A stretch of DNA of 64,000 nt from Siphonodentalium dalli (GCA_032622095.1 CP136067.1:174690556-174754555), one strand, 5' to 3'; positions 47,721 through 60,417 are shown, numbered from the stretch's first letter. Translations and numbers: made by a program. Notes: generated by a model not told the origin, from the letters alone.

Positions 47721-49148
47721 AACAATAAAATAATATCTAGAACTTTTGTCATTCTTCCCTCACTTGAATTATCAAATATTGGAGTAAGGCCGGGATGTAC
47801 TGTGTCTCCGACACTATTTAATATTTTTATAGATGACATATCGGAAATTTTTGATCAGTCATGCTCGCCTGTGAATATTGGGAACACCGCCATCAATCAT
47901 CTTCTTTTTGCCGATGACCTTATCTTATTATCTGACTCACAGGACGGCTTACAAAACTGCCTGAATAATTTACAAGTATATGTAAATAACAACAACCTTG
48001 CAATTAATACTGAAAAAAGTAAATGCATGGTATTTCGAAAAAGAAAAACTCAAAAATTTCCCTCGTTCAAGATTGGCAATCTTCCCATTGCACTTGTTGA
48101 TGAGTACACATATTTAGGCATTAGATTCTGTGCTAATGGGTCATTGAGAAAAGCACAAAATGAAGTAAGCAACAAGAGCATGAAGGCACTCTATTCGCTT
48201 GTTAGGTCACTACAACAACATGATATATTCTCAATTAATTTGTGGATCAAACTGTATGATAAACTCATTAAACCCATTACACTATATGGTTGCGAAATAT
48301 GGACCTCTGATATCAACCTCAACAATATAGATACTGCGCCATGTGAATCGTCTCATCTCAATTTTTGCAAACGAGCACTTGGAGTAAACAGGAAAGCATC
48401 AAATCACGCTGTACGTGCTGAGCTTGGTAGATACCCCGTTGTTTATGAAGCATTATCTCGTGCTACTAAATATGCGTTAAAAATATCGACTGCAGAAAAA
48501 CATTCCCTCATTCATAAATCAGCCACAATGTCCGATGACCGCATAATCCCAAATAAGTGGTCCTTTAACTTTGACATTCCAAAACTCACGGAAATTATTG
48601 ATAAAACTGATCAGTATTTGAAGAATATTCAACACACTATTTGTGATAGTTTCAAGATTGACCATGTGTCGTGTTTCAGAAGAGATATATATAACGATGA
48701 AAAACCATCAGGTAAGAACAAATTGAGGGTGTATAGAGAAATAATAAGTGATTACCGATTGGAGCCATATTTAGACATAGTAAAAAATATCGAAGTGAGA
48801 AAGATCTTCAGCAAATTGCGGATTAGCAATCATACTCTAGAAATTGAAAAAGGGCGCCATAAACAACCGAAGATTCCTGTAGACAAGAGAATATGCAGAA
48901 AGTGTGGATTGGAAACGGAAACCGATGAACATTTTATTTTAAAATGTCCTATTTACAAAAGCATTCGTCTCCGTTTCTTTGACGAAATAAATAAAGTATA
49001 TCACAAGTTTATTAATATGACTGATGCCCAAAAATTTATTTTCATACTGCGAAATGACAAAACAGAAACGTGCAATATCATCAGTAACATGGTCCGTCTC
49101 TTTTTTCACAAAAGGTCTGAAACACCAGATTTTCAACAACAAACATGA
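47721..49148 (+). pseudogene. Reverse transcriptase C-terminal part of a 5'-truncated LINE
   Basis: The frame is open from the codon after a stop at 47718-47720 to TGA (49146-49148). Recognisable protein starts at about 47778: IGVRPGCTVSPTLFNIFIDD, the usual 'G(V)xQGCxLSPxLFNxF' reverse transcriptase block. It is followed by the catalytic LLFADDLILLS (FADD box), the thumb-like VDEYTYLGIRF, and YGCEIW. The C-terminus has a Cys/His knuckle, CRKCGLETETDEHFILKC, typical of non-LTR retrotransposon ORF2. The endonuclease domain and the N-terminal fingers of the polymerase are missing, so the copy cannot be active. Position 47802 is GTG (Val), not a start. There is no stop or frameshift in about 450 codons, so insertion is fairly recent. 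Its CR1/Jockey-like clade cannot be settled by eye. Confidence 0.95.
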
Positions 49149-49276
49149 TTTTTTTCCATTTTAATTCTGATTACAATTGTGTATACTTATTTTATCATAT
49201 ATATATTTATTGTTATTTATGTTGTGACATCGGCCCCGTGTGGGTGTAATTGTCAATAAACTTATCTTATCTTATC
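47745..49276 (+). mobile_element. 5'-truncated LINE with (TTATC)n tail
   Basis: The element spans from the truncation point (about 47745-47778) through the coding remnant, a short 3' UTR with 'gtgtgggtgtaattgtcaat', AATAAA at 49255, and a tail of three TTATC units (49262-49276). A short tandem-repeat tail rather than poly-A is typical of CR1-like LINEs. It lies between the MFSD6-type gene and vinculin. Confidence 0.88.
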
Positions 49277-49844
49277 GACCAATATATACAGCAAGTCGCC
49301 CCTTTATCCACGCGGCCACCCGGTCGTCAACATGATGTGACATGGAAATATCATGTCTGTAGACATGATTAGCATGAAAACATAGAAAAACCAATCGTAT
49401 ACTCTCACCCATATATGGGTTGTCAGTGGTCTTCTCTCTCTCTCTATATATATATATAGGGAACGTGAATGCCTGTTTACGTGTTATAGGATATCATTTA
49501 TAGTAAAACAGTTTAAGTTTGACAAACAAGTGAGTGACTAAACATATACATGTACAAGTATAAATGATTTGGAGGGGGGGGGGGTCTTGAAAGCTTCCAA
49601 TAGTTATTAGGGGACTTATAGTGCATGGAAAGCATATATTATGTGAGTCGGAATATTGTGGCCAAAAATGTACAATATAATAAGTTTTACTGAAATATTG
49701 CAGACTTGGAATTTTGGCCTACTGTATATAACAAAAGAAGTGAAAGGTGACAAACAAAAGTAGACAAACAGTTTTCCGAATGAACACCTGTATATTGCAA
49801 CATCACCTGACTGTATTATATTTAAAGCTTTAACATTACGTTCA
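49277..49844. other. Intergenic sequence, nothing recognised
   Basis: A short (TC/TA)n run at about 49433-49460 and a G-run at 49573-49584; otherwise unremarkable. Confidence 0.35.
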
Positions 49845-50275
49845 ACTGACATGGCCCATTCGAACCACCATTTTATTTCTACGTGATTTGGAACGTCGGA
49901 TACGATAGGTCGATAAATAAATTATCTATTGATAACACCAAAGTCACAGTCATTTTACAGCAGTTTTAAACTTTTCCCCAGATTTCAGAGAAACGCTCTT
50001 TATTGCTACCATATCAGGAATAGACTTTCACGGAACGCTCTTTTCTGTTCCGTGTCGCGCAAATGTTTTTGTTTTGTGTTTGGGACCCAAACACCGTATT
50101 CACAGTTGTATTTTTCATTATTTAAATGCGTCTTTTTGGGTTACATAATGCTCGTAGAAAGGTGGTTCAGATATATTTCGACTTATTTCGATACCGGTAC
50201 TGAGAAAAATTCAAAAGCGAAAAATATGTATATTTTGGAGCGCAAACCGCCATGTGGCTTTCATATATGGATATC
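49845..50275 (+). repeat. Dispersed ~430-bp repeat, copy 1
   Basis: Collinear with 56729-57165: shared phrases include 'catggc(c/t)cattcgaacc', 'ttattgctaccatatcagga', 'acggaacgctcttttctgtt' and 'gtttgggacccaaacaccg'. The similarity is high and frames in the two copies are not conserved as protein. Confidence 0.85.
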
Positions 50276-50377
50276 ATAAATCATAATAGCATCAACCGTC
50301 GATTATTCACTTGTTGTAATATTTGTCTAAGATATAGGTACATTTACACGAACGTTTATGATGTTTATCAATCATTA

Positions 50378-52137
50378 GAGACCTTTCGCAAAACTCACGT
50401 TTACGATTACGGATACGGATAGGGTATACTACGTCACCAACCTTTGTGTACTTTCTAATCGTTCTCGTATTTTACTATCCGTAATAACGTTTACGATTTC
50501 ATGGTTTCTAATAAGCTCAAATAACACCTGAAATTTATTTTCTGCAATATATCACTTTGCTCCGTTCGAGACTGTATATGTATATCATGTAAACCATACA
50601 GCTGTATTGAGCTACGACATCAATATGCTGTTTAGATTGTCAATCACTGTACTCGTCGTCGTGAATAACGAGCTTCCCGCGAAATAAGATCGCTATTCAC
50701 AACGGATAGCCATCGCTGGCTGCGACACAAAACGTTACAGTAAGAGGAGTGCACTATGAAACCAGTCGCCAAAAATACAGTATATATAGTGTGCGATGCA
50801 TGAGGAGTTTTGAGTGATTATTATGGGCAAGATAGTACAAAATATATAGTGAAATTCAACAATTATTTAATTCAACAACCCATGGTGCATGGTGTCCTAA
50901 CGTGTGCAGTTATAGAATGCCTCAGGAGAGCCTAAATAATGGCATAACCCTATTAATGAATAGTGAAAGATTTTGTGTTCTCTTCCCCTTTCCCGAATTG
51001 AATAGTTCATTCAATTTAATAATATTCGGGGTAGAAGTTGGGTTTTATATCTCTCTCGTAGAGTCTGTAACGCTGGGCATTTCAAAATTACATGGAACTC
51101 ATAACCGAGTACTAAGTTACATAAAGTACTCTTTCTATCTAAGTAATCTGAACCTACCCTAGATCCCGATTCAACTGGTAAGTAGTGATTTCTGTCCCTG
51201 AACCGTAACTAAAAGAATATTTGGCACACCCACCGACATCACAATATAGATCAGCAGTCTCTGTCATGTTTGCTCTTTGGATTTATTTTTAATTTAAAAA
51301 ACACGCACAAATGCGGCATTTAAAGGTACTCAATCCGATTAGATGTCCCCATATCATCCGATTCCAACAACATTTTTTTTTTAAATGCCGCTTCTGTTAT
51401 CAGAATCGAGTAATTGCTCAAAATTAATGCTAACCATAGTCAACTATATCATAAAATTGCCCAGAACCTGTTATTTATCAACATTTTGTTCAACGAAATT
51501 TTGCCGGTTTGTCAAATATCTGACAAAAAAGCAACTTGATGCACATCGCTTCTACCGTGTCGACTTTGTTTCGATTTGGTAGTAACAAATCAGAAGTGAT
51601 GCACATCAGCGAGCTCACCAACCTTAAGTCAGATTTCCTAAACCCAAAGAGGTGAAGCCGAAATCGCATTGAAATCAAATCGCGGACTTGAAGGGGCTTG
51701 AACGATGGCGTCGTGGTTGATGTGAGGTCCAAATTCAGGAACCCCTCTTCCCCATCAGCATAACGTCTATCTGGCCATCCATGCTAACAACGAACTGAAT
51801 TTCCACCACATATGACCTGGCATTTATACCTGTATTGCCACAATATATCACGAGAATCCCGGGTCGTACGTTGTGACTGGTCGAATTATTGACAAAATTA
51901 ACATGTCATGATTATCGCATTGTTGCATATGAGACGATAAGTGAAGTATTAAGGGACTGTATACCAAACACACGCTTTTGGGTTGTAAAGGTAGTACGAA
52001 ATAATGATCGTACGTGTTCGTCAAAACTCTTACGCGTAATCGTTTTGCGAACGGACTTTTTGGCCATACGGATAGACTTACGACTACGAATAGCTATCCG
52101 TATTCGTAATCGTAAACGTGAGGATGCGAAAGGTCTC
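50378..52137. mobile_element. 1.8-kb TIR element with TA flanks
   Basis: The inverted ends GAGACCTTTCGCAAAACTCA and the complement of 'gtgaggatgcgaaaggtctc' continue into 'cgtttacgattacggatacg'-type sequence. TA flanks both sides (50376-50377 and 52138-52139). The inner arms repeat the 'cgtaatcgtaaacg' motif several times. No transposase-like frame was found. The superfamily is not certain; TA alone is weak evidence. Confidence 0.75.
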
Positions 52138-52149
52138 TAATAACTGCAA

Positions 52150-52640
52150 CAACACTGTAATAAGCGGATCAACCACCTACGTTACTATCACAGGGGCATG
52201 TAACGCGCTCCGCTGTCCGCCCCCTTTGCGCTGCCCATATACGCGCCTGCTTCATGTTAATGGTAGTATTATAGAGACAAGGGGAACTGTAGATATTCAC
52301 CTTTTTACCATCGCTCGGCAATCGGACAAATTTAGCCCATTCACACCAGTAATGCTAACGATATAGCCACGGATGTATCGGCGAAGAATTCATCTTTCAA
52401 TCAATACCACAAACTCCCGTCAGAACCATTCATATACATAGCATTTGATAATTTTTTAACCACCGAATATTGCCTCCGGAGAGCGTAAATTTCCAGTTTG
52501 ATCCGTCTCAAAAAACAATGGACGATATGTTCCTCTAAATTCACACCCGCACGGCTTAATTACTATAATTAAAAATCGGTCAAACGATCAACTAAACATC
52601 TAGCGCTCAGGGATTTCTTGTCGGCTAATAATTTATTTAC
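52150..52640 (-). repeat. Dispersed repeat, inverted relative of about 14600-15100
   Basis: 'gtaacgcgctccgctgtccg' then 'ccccctttgcgctgccc', and further 'cgaatattgcctccgga' then 'gagcgtaaat', match the other copy in reverse complement. The copies are strongly diverged and the boundaries unclear. Confidence 0.5.
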
Positions 52641-52727
52641 TCACACAAATCAACACATCGTCAGTAAACAATTTATATAGAGGAGAAATCTGTCGATAAT
52701 TCCAACTTTTTATCATTATTTTTTTTA

Positions 52728-52869
52728 CGATCCACACAGCTCCTCAATTTAATATTCATTACGACCTGACCTCGATTCTAATACAGAGCGGTGATTGGCT
52801 GTTTCTACTATGGCAGTCATGGAAAGGTCAGGTTGTAATGAATATTAAAATGAGGAGCTGCGTGAATCG
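52728..52869. mobile_element. 142-bp foldback MITE
   Basis: Arms of about 46 bp ('cagctcctcaatttaatatt', 'cattacgacctgacct' and complements) with TA at both ends (52726-52727 and 52870-52871). The loop is about 45 bp. Confidence 0.8.
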
Positions 52870-53357
52870 TAAAAAAAAATATTAAAACAAGTATTTGTAT
52901 TTGCATTTATCACACACCATTTTTTGCCGACACCCGATTCCTCTCGCTTCCTCGGACTTAATATCCCAATGGAGGAACCCTTCACAAATTGGATGCGAGG
53001 CACGATGTTCTTTAAATGCAGTATTCCACATCTCTGCATTTAGGCATACATGAACTGTACGATATGAGTTGCTCTCCTTGTCCCATGTAGATAGAGGTTT
53101 TCGTTGCGACCCATACCTGAAAAAGGCATAAAGGACCTCTTTAAGACATTGAAATCTAACAAAATTTGATCAATCTCATGCAGTATATGTTTTTCCCTGC
53201 AAATCCCCCCCACCCCCCCCCCCCCCGGCTTGTGTGATAAATATAAAACCCGCTTTATTTAATTTGCCTGTAACCATTTAAAATATAGGATGTGTTGTAA
53301 GGGGCTGTATTTTCAATAAATGAAGCCCCCAGCACCACTACATGTCATGATATTTAA
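52870..53357. other. Intergenic sequence with a poly-C run
   Basis: A C-run interrupted once lies at about 53206-53226. No gene was recognised. Confidence 0.4.
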
Positions 53358-53783
53358 CCCTCACACTGCCAAATACTTTATTGGGAAATTATGGCCCTTC
53401 ATATGGGTGGAGAAGGGTTAAATAATAATTCTGAGACCAATTTATTTGATCATTATATCCGAGGCATATTTTAGCACCTCTTAAAAGTTATAGTGGAATC
53501 ATTTAACCCCTAGCATGTGACTGTTATCCAAATCAAGGATACATGCTTATATGTTCTGTTTTACAGCCAATGGGCTGTTTGAACCATAGCCAGGTTTAAA
53601 GTAGTACATCTATATTAAAATATGTCTGTATAGACACATGACACATACCTTTGTTTTCCTAATGGGGAACTAAATTGATCTCGATTCTTGGGTTGACAGC
53701 ATCTGGATCTTGTCGTGATTCCTCTGTCTGGTGTGTTCATTGTGTTGGTTGTTATGTTTTCACCACCATTGGCAGTCAAAGGG
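53358..53783. mobile_element. TTAA-flanked miniature element, family D
   Basis: TTAA at 53354-53357 and 53784-53787; inverted ends CCCTCACACTGCCAA and TTGGCAGTCAAAGGG. It is 426 bp without the 69-bp palindrome. Same target preference as families A-C and E. Confidence 0.75.
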
Positions 53784-53787
53784 TTAA

Positions 53788-55964
53788 TTATTTTGGAACA
53801 TTTTCTCTTTAATTGTGTAGCTGGTGAAATTTTTCTGTTTAGAATTTAACTGATGTCCAGTTTTAAAACCAACTTTATTACTGAATCTGAATCGGCCAGT
53901 GTATGTCCTCTCTGTGCTCATTTTGCCCATTTTGTCCAGAAATGCTGAATCACATAGTAAGAAATCCAACCTTTTTCCATGAAATGTATAAACTTTATAT
54001 CAACTAAAGGTAACTAGGTTCTGAGGGTATATGAAATGCTTTATGTGTGTGTTGGAATCAAATGTTAGTTCTGGGCACAATTAATAGAATTGTTTATGTG
54101 AACTCTGTGCTTACTGCCAAATGTCCCAATAAATTTTAAGTGTCAAACAAAACTTATCAAATAATCAGATGCTGTGTATAGCTAAACCATTGGTTTTCAT
54201 TGTATCTTTGCGGGTGAAGATGTACTGCAACAGAAACTATTGAGTCTCAGAGTTTTAAAGTGACACAGTGAACAGAATTCATCTCTTCAGCTGAAGTATG
54301 CATTTTCTGGAATTGGTGCGCAATGGTTAACGAATGCTCACACCAGAAAGGTTGGATTCCTCATTGTGATACTTATGGGTATATATATATATGCATATAT
54401 AACTGATCATTTTCCAATGATGCTGTGCAGATGATATACATAAATGACAGTTATATGCAAAATTTACAAACTGTTTTTGTGTTAATATTCTTCAAAAACC
54501 AAAGGGTTAACATTTATGGCTGCAATAGGGTTAATGTTGACTTCCCAGCTTGTATTGACATGTAATTCACATAAACATATATCAGTTGATCTGAAATGAT
54601 GGACTGTTGAGTTTCCTGTCCCCTTAGTAGCTAGAGACGCTGAATAATTTCAACGAGTCATGTCTGGGATAAGACGATTCAACCCTGGTTTATCTTGAAT
54701 ACGGGTATGTCACTTAATTGTAAATAATTCAACACAGATTGATGGATGAAAATTTATATATATTTTAATAAGAAGGAAATGTTCATAACAAAATATCAGT
54801 AAAAAATTGGGTTGATTTCTCTTGATCTTTAGTGAGCTATAGGTTACAAACAACTAATTCAATAGAGTTATGCTTTCTGAAATTGTGTAGGGAAACTAGG
54901 ATCAGATAAAAATCATCCATGGCCGCTGATTGGTGGTAGGATGTTTTTTATAGCTGTGAATTTACTGCGAACCTTCGGTAGTCAGGGAAGCGGTGAAATT
55001 TGAATGGGAAAAAATACCGAAACCTGTCTGTTTCATGGTATGAATTTATCAGACTTGAGATCCACTTCATGCTCAGTATGAGGTTTTGGTGAAAATAGGT
55101 CCAGTTTCAGCACAAATGATACAAACGTTAGTATTGTCGCCTATGGGAAATAATTAGTTGTGTGTAACCTATAGCTTGGATGTGGGGAGCTCACTGTGCA
55201 TACATTTGGGGACGTGGACATTCTAGGTTACGAATGTCGACTTGTGCATGGTATAAAGCGTGCTATAAAGTGCCCATTCGGAGAAATAGAAGGTCGAAGC
55301 AGAACAAAGGAGTTGTTTTTAAATATTGCTAATAACAGCAGCCTGTTCTCGTGAAAATGGTCTGATAATTAATAGGATTTGTGTTATCTTCATAATGGGA
55401 TTAGAATCGCTTCATTTTGAAATGAGAGTCTTTTTAGTGTCACTATGGACTCATATTAACTCATACATGTAAGTTCATTGCATGTGGTCTGAAAATAACA
55501 CGAATAAACCCGTCAGTTAACGAAATAACGGATACATGTGCACGTCCAATGTTGGGCTCATTTCAGAATCAAATAAGTCCAATATGAGCCTATATATGTG
55601 AATATAATAGTGATGAGGTTAGTTCTCCACATGTGAATATCATTGGCTATTTAAACACACCGTCATAATGATTGTAACAACTAACACATCACCTTATTTG
55701 CATTGTGGTCTGCGTGGTAAAAACTCAAGTTGCAAGACAGATGTCATGCAGTGCCCTGGCTACGCTGCCATCATGTCTATTTCGTAATTGAATCTAACAT
55801 TTTTATTTAAAAGGGTTCTGTACGTGAATCCGACCATTTATTAAATGTCTTCCACTTCATGCAACGAAAAATATGCTACAAATGAATTAATTTGAGTCGA
55901 TGATGCATGCTGAGTACACACGCATACTAAGAGAATCAACATGAAAATTATATGAAATCGAGTC
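53788..55964. other. Intergenic sequence, no bounded feature
   Basis: AT-rich, no exon recognised. 'aaagggttaac' near 54500 and 'atagggttaatg' near 54526 may be single decayed ends of TTAA elements. A short TA run lies at about 54380-54392. Confidence 0.35.
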
Positions 55965-55968
55965 TTAA

Positions 55969-56589
55969 AGGAGTACTGTACGCCAATTTCAATAAATTCC
56001 CGGTAACAATTGCGATCTAATATCAATATTATATTTTAAAATAACGTATTTGAGTCGACGATGTCTACTGAAAACGTTCCGGTTAACAGGCTATCATAAA
56101 AGTCAAATTGAATTATTTAATATAAATGAATTTATGGCTGGAGTCATAAAATGGCGAAGTATGCCATTACGAGTTACCGTTCTTGAAATCTCACATGTTG
56201 GGTGTCTTTTATCGACGGCCGTTTACGACTAACATTATTGAGTTGCGAACAAAACATGTTACATGCAAAAGGAAGTCCCGCTATAACCAATTTGGAAAAA
56301 AACAAGATTCATAAAGCGTCAAGTATTTTTATAGGGGTTGAGATTGTTCGATGGAAGAGATTGCAGGCATCAATTGAACTTCCGTTCATCCTGCAACCTG
56401 CGTCTTCTCCGATGAAGGTAAAAAACATGGCGCGTAGTTTGAAATCGTAATATTTTTATTTCCAAGATCAACATTTTCGTCGCTAAATTAGGTTTATACG
56501 AAACTCATATAACACGAACACAATCTAACTTGAAAGTTATGTCAATGGGAGTAAATAAAAAAATGCCTATCTCTGTGTACAGTACCCCT
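55969..56589. mobile_element. TTAA-flanked element, family E
   Basis: TTAA at 55965-55968 and 56590-56593; ends AGGAGTACTGTAC and GTACAGTACCCCT are inverted repeats with one mismatch. It is 621 bp. A truncated relative is at about 1505-1720. The overlapping frames (56050-56232 and 56202-56450) do not resemble a transposase. Confidence 0.78.
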
Positions 56590-56728
56590 TTAACAGCGCG
56601 CAGAACAGCTCGAGGTCATTAACTCCCCCACGAAAGCAGAATCATGCAACAGCAGACAAAGAAAGAAAAAGCCGATGAAAAAGGAAAAATATTTGTCAAA
56701 TGTATATTTTCATGTTTTGTTAAACGGA

Positions 56729-57165
56729 CATGGCTCATTCGAACCTCCATTTTTGTTTTCTGCGTAATTTTGAGTGACGGATACGATGGGTCGATATATA
56801 AACGAACTATTGATATACCGGCTTTATATGCTCTGAAAAACACTTGCCAAAGGCACAGCCATTTTTCAGCCGTTTTCAACTTTTTGCCAGAAGTCAGACA
56901 AAGGCTCTTTATTGCTACCATATCAGGAATAGACTACAACGGAACGCTCTTTTCTGTTCCATGTCGCGCAAATGGATGTTTTGTGTTTGGGACCCAAACA
57001 CCGAATTCACAGTTTTAGTTTTCATTACTTCAATGCGTCTTTTTGGGTTACATAATGCTCGTAGAAAGATAGTTCAGATATTGATCGACCTATTTCGATA
57101 CTGATAAAAATTCAAAAGCGAATAATATTATGTGTATTTTGGAGCGAAAACCACCATGTGGCTTT
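56729..57165 (+). repeat. Dispersed ~430-bp repeat, copy 2
   Basis: Collinear with 49845-50275 (see there for shared phrases). Three overlapping frames here are not conserved between the copies, so a coding function is unlikely. Confidence 0.85.
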
Positions 57166-57344
57166 AATGTTATACCAATGTAAAACCCATACATGTATAT
57201 CATTACCAACGTGTATTGAAGGAAAGAGCACACATGCAGCTCTTTCAAACCCCCAGAGCACACATAAACCGATGTAAGGCTTCAATGCCCCCCCCCCCAA
57301 TTTTGTAGGACTATTATAATAAGCACGTGTGTGTGTGTGCGCGT

Positions 57345-58500
57345 GCGTCCGTTCGTCCACATCCTTGTCCGCATGATAACTTGCGCAATATTCAACAAAA
57401 TTTCCGTATATTTGGTACGTGGGTCGCATTTGAGAAGACGCAGGCCAAATTCCAATTTGGTCACGGTCCGATGATTTTTGATGGAGTTATGACTCGTTTT
57501 CGACTTAGAAAGCGCTGCTTTCGTGTTGTCCCCATGGTAACTTGAAAAAAATTCAACATAATGTCTTGATATTTCGTATGTGGTTCACATTTGAGAAGAC
57601 TGCAAGTTCCAATTTGGTCACGTCCGATGATTTTTGACACAGCTATGCCCCTTTTTCGACTAAGAAATCGCTGTTTTCCTGTTGTCGGCATGGTAACATG
57701 AGCAATATTCAACAGAATTTCTTGATTTGGTACGTGGTTCACATTTGAGAAGTCGCAGGCCAAGTTCGAATGTGGTCACAGTCCGATGATTTGTTACGGA
57801 GTTATGCCGCTTTTTCGACTTGGAAATCGCGGTTTTCGTGTTGTCCGAATGGTAACGTGCGCAATATTCAACAGAATTTCTTAAAATTTGGAACATTGTT
57901 CACATTTGACAAGACGCAGGCTAAGTTCGTATTTGGTCACGTTCCGATGATATTTGATGGAGATATTCCCCGTTGTCGACAATAGAAATCGCGGTTTTCG
58001 TGTTGTCCGCTTGGTAACTTGAACAAAATTCAACAGAATTACTTGCTATTTGGTGTGTGGTTCACATTGGGGAAGATGCAGACCAAATTCGAATGTTGTC
58101 ACGGTATGATGATTTTTGATGGAGTTATGCCCATTTTTCGACTTAGAAAGTGTTGTTTTCGTGTTGTCCGCATGGTAGCTTGAGCAATATTCAACAGAAT
58201 TTCTTGATATTTGGTACGTGGTTAACATTTTTGAGAAGACGCAGGCCAAATCCTAATTTGGTCACGGTCCGATGATTTTTGATGGAGTTATGCCCCTTTT
58301 TCGACTTAGAAAGTGCTGTTTTCGTGTTGTCCGCATGGTAGCTTGAGCAACTATTGCTTGATATTTGGTACGTGGTTATCATTTGAGAAGACGCAGTTCA
58401 AGATCTATTTTATTCCTTTTAGAAATAACATTTGTGTTGTGTCAATGATTAATTGAGAATTATTCAAAATAATCTCTTGAAACTTTGCGAGTGGCTCACC
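57345..58500 (-). repeat. ~160-bp tandem repeat, about seven diverged units
   Basis: 'catggtaacttgagcaatat' followed by 'tcaacagaatttcttgatat' recurs near 57372, 57530, 57688, 57847, 58009, 58168 and 58331, i.e. every 158-163 bp. Each is followed by 'tttgagaagacgcaggccaa' and 'ggtcacggtccgatgatttt'. The last unit is degraded. The minus-strand frames (e.g. 57461-57763) follow the unit and are not called. Confidence 0.9.
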
Positions 58501-59174
58501 TTTGAGAACGTGCAGGTCATCGTCCAGTTTGAGTCAAATTTTGACAGAATTTGAATTCTTTGTTCTTAAAAAAGGCAACTTCTATAAAAGCCATGTGCAT
58601 ATCGAGTCGAGGGACGTGGGGTCTGCGACCTTTTATTCAACCCCCATCTTATTTAATTAGTTAAGTGTGATCCTGCACGAAGTTATATAAAGTGAGCCAT
58701 AATGGCAACTTTCCGTACTCAAACATTCCAAGTAGACCCTATATACCGTACAATGGAACCACATTTTTTTTCAATTTGTTCAAATAAATCATATTTTTAT
58801 ATGCAGAACTTAAATTGACCGAACTAAATTAAGATATTTCCAGGAGACTGTACTCTTTAATGGTGCGGGACAATTATAGATTACGGTTACTGCATATGGA
58901 GCTCTCATCTCGTGCATTAGAAAGCGTACAGCAACACGCATGATCTCGTGGCTGCGGAAATATTCATACGAAAACCGGTTCATTATTCCAGACCTTATGT
59001 CTTCTATGTAAAATAGAGGAGACTTCGTGGCGACCTGATAGAGGTGTATACAATATAAATATGGGACATTATAATATCAACCATGATATATTATTTCCTA
59101 CTGCGACTTATACAGCAACGCTGGGACATGATCAAAATCTCGTTTCTAACGCTCAGCCTCCTCTGCGCAACTCT
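58501..59174. other. Intergenic sequence, nothing recognised
   Basis: No gene, RNA or bounded repeat was recognised. Confidence 0.35.
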
Positions 59175-59176
59175 TA

Positions 59177-59506
59177 GGGCTGAAGGGGTCACTCTCACCA
59201 AAAAAAGTGCTGAAGGGTACACGGGATTTGAAAATGTGCTGAAGGGTACACAGGGTTTGTGATCGCCACTAACATCGTTACTTAAACTGTGTTTCTGAAA
59301 GTATGGTGCCCATTAGCAGTTTGTTTTCAGTTCATTTTAATGTTCATTGGAACGTAAACAATTATTATCTAACAGAAATAATGGCAGATACGAAAACTAA
59401 ACATCATTTAGAGAACGCCATTTCAAACCCTGTGTACCCTTCAGCACATTTTCAAATCATGTGTACCCTTCAGTACTTTTTTTTGTGAGAGTGACCCCTT
59501 CAGCAC
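59177..59506. mobile_element. 330-bp TIR element with TA flanks
   Basis: Inverted arms of about 80 bp run from GGGCTGAAGGGGTCACTCTC inward, with an internal doubling of 'gtgctgaagggtacac', and are matched by 'gtgtacccttcagcac' twice on the right. TA flanks both ends (59175-59176, 59507-59508). The unique centre is about 165 bp. Confidence 0.82.
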
Positions 59507-59508
59507 TA

Positions 59509-60360
59509 TTAGGCGCAACGCTCCGGCAAGTAGAGTTGAGCCAGGGACGAGACCACAACGTCGACATGTGCATGCCCAAGTTGGGGTGCTCCTCACACAC
59601 AAAGGGGCTCCAACACAAACTCATCTGAACTGCACTGGCTGTTGTCCACAATGCATCAAAAAGTTACAAATAAAAAGCGATTCGTTTCTGACTAAAGTGA
59701 ATACCAATATCATACCATGATGAATAACTCTAGAAGCAAAGCGGCTTATTCCCGGTACTTATTCCGGGCAAGACAAAATTCGTAACACCGGTTCCCGAAA
59801 GGTCGCAGACCATTTCCATTTTTGGAATACGGTATTCTCATGTTTCTAATCAAACCGTATTCAGTTTCATTAAAGTCTTTTATATGCGAATTATCAGAAC
59901 CAATGAATGAATATACAACCCTTTGAAATAATAAAATTGTTGAAAAGTTTCGCTTTTTGAATCCGAATGAAAGAGAAAGAGTCATTGGATGACACTCCTG
60001 AATGAAGCGCTTCCTTTCATTTTTGTAGGTAGTTGCGATTAAGGGTTAACTCGGGAATACGACTTATTCGAGTTATGTGTAGAACATGATTATAATTAAC
60101 TTGATTGATTAGTCACTAATTGCGTCCGCTGAAATATATCGTCGATATAACCGTCAATGGGCAATCTTATTTATGAACGCACAACCTGCTCACCCCCGCA
60201 AGGTGCGTGATTTTGGGACGTTCCATTTCGAGGTTCGCGGAGTTTGGTGTTCTGAATCCGACGAGCTGACCGGACTTTCTGTAGTTTATTTTCTCGTTTC
60301 TCGATTATTTGGATTAAGAGGGACTTTTAAAGCGATCAACGGCCACACACGGCCTTCAAA
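59509..60360 (+). promoter_or_regulatory. 5' flank and probable 5' UTR of vinculin
   Basis: The 850 bp before the vinculin start hold no recognisable mobile element. The last about 190 bp (60170-60360) are less AT-rich than the surroundings. I cannot place a transcription start or a core promoter motif with confidence. A frame of 82 codons (60173-60421) overlaps the vinculin start in another frame and is not a gene. Confidence 0.4.
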
Positions 60361-60417
60361 ATGCCTGTCTTTCACACTAAAACGATTGAGACTATTTTGG
60401 AGCCGGTCGCACAACAG
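60361..60417 (+). CDS. VCL: Vinculin, first coding exon
   Basis: ATG at 60361 in the context TTCAAAATGC opens MPVFHTKTIETILEPVAQQ, then donor GTAAAT at 60418, phase 0. This matches the very conserved N-terminus of vinculin, an actin-binding adaptor of focal adhesions and cell-cell junctions whose head domain binds talin and alpha-catenin. These residues form the start of the first helix of the head. Alpha-catenins, the related family, begin differently. The following exon, expected to start near 'ISHLVI'-like sequence, is not seen before 64000, so the first intron exceeds 3.5 kb. Complete vinculins are about 1,000 residues, so only about 2% is here. Confidence 0.95.

Noticed and set aside
47802-47804. 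Translation start of the reverse transcriptase frame
   Set aside because: The codon is GTG and conserved reverse transcriptase residues continue upstream, so it is an internal valine of a truncated element.
59457-59651. Minus-strand frame with several Trp and Cys residues, as a zinc-finger remnant
   Set aside because: Cys and His spacing does not fit a known finger, and part of it lies in the TIR element 59177-59506.
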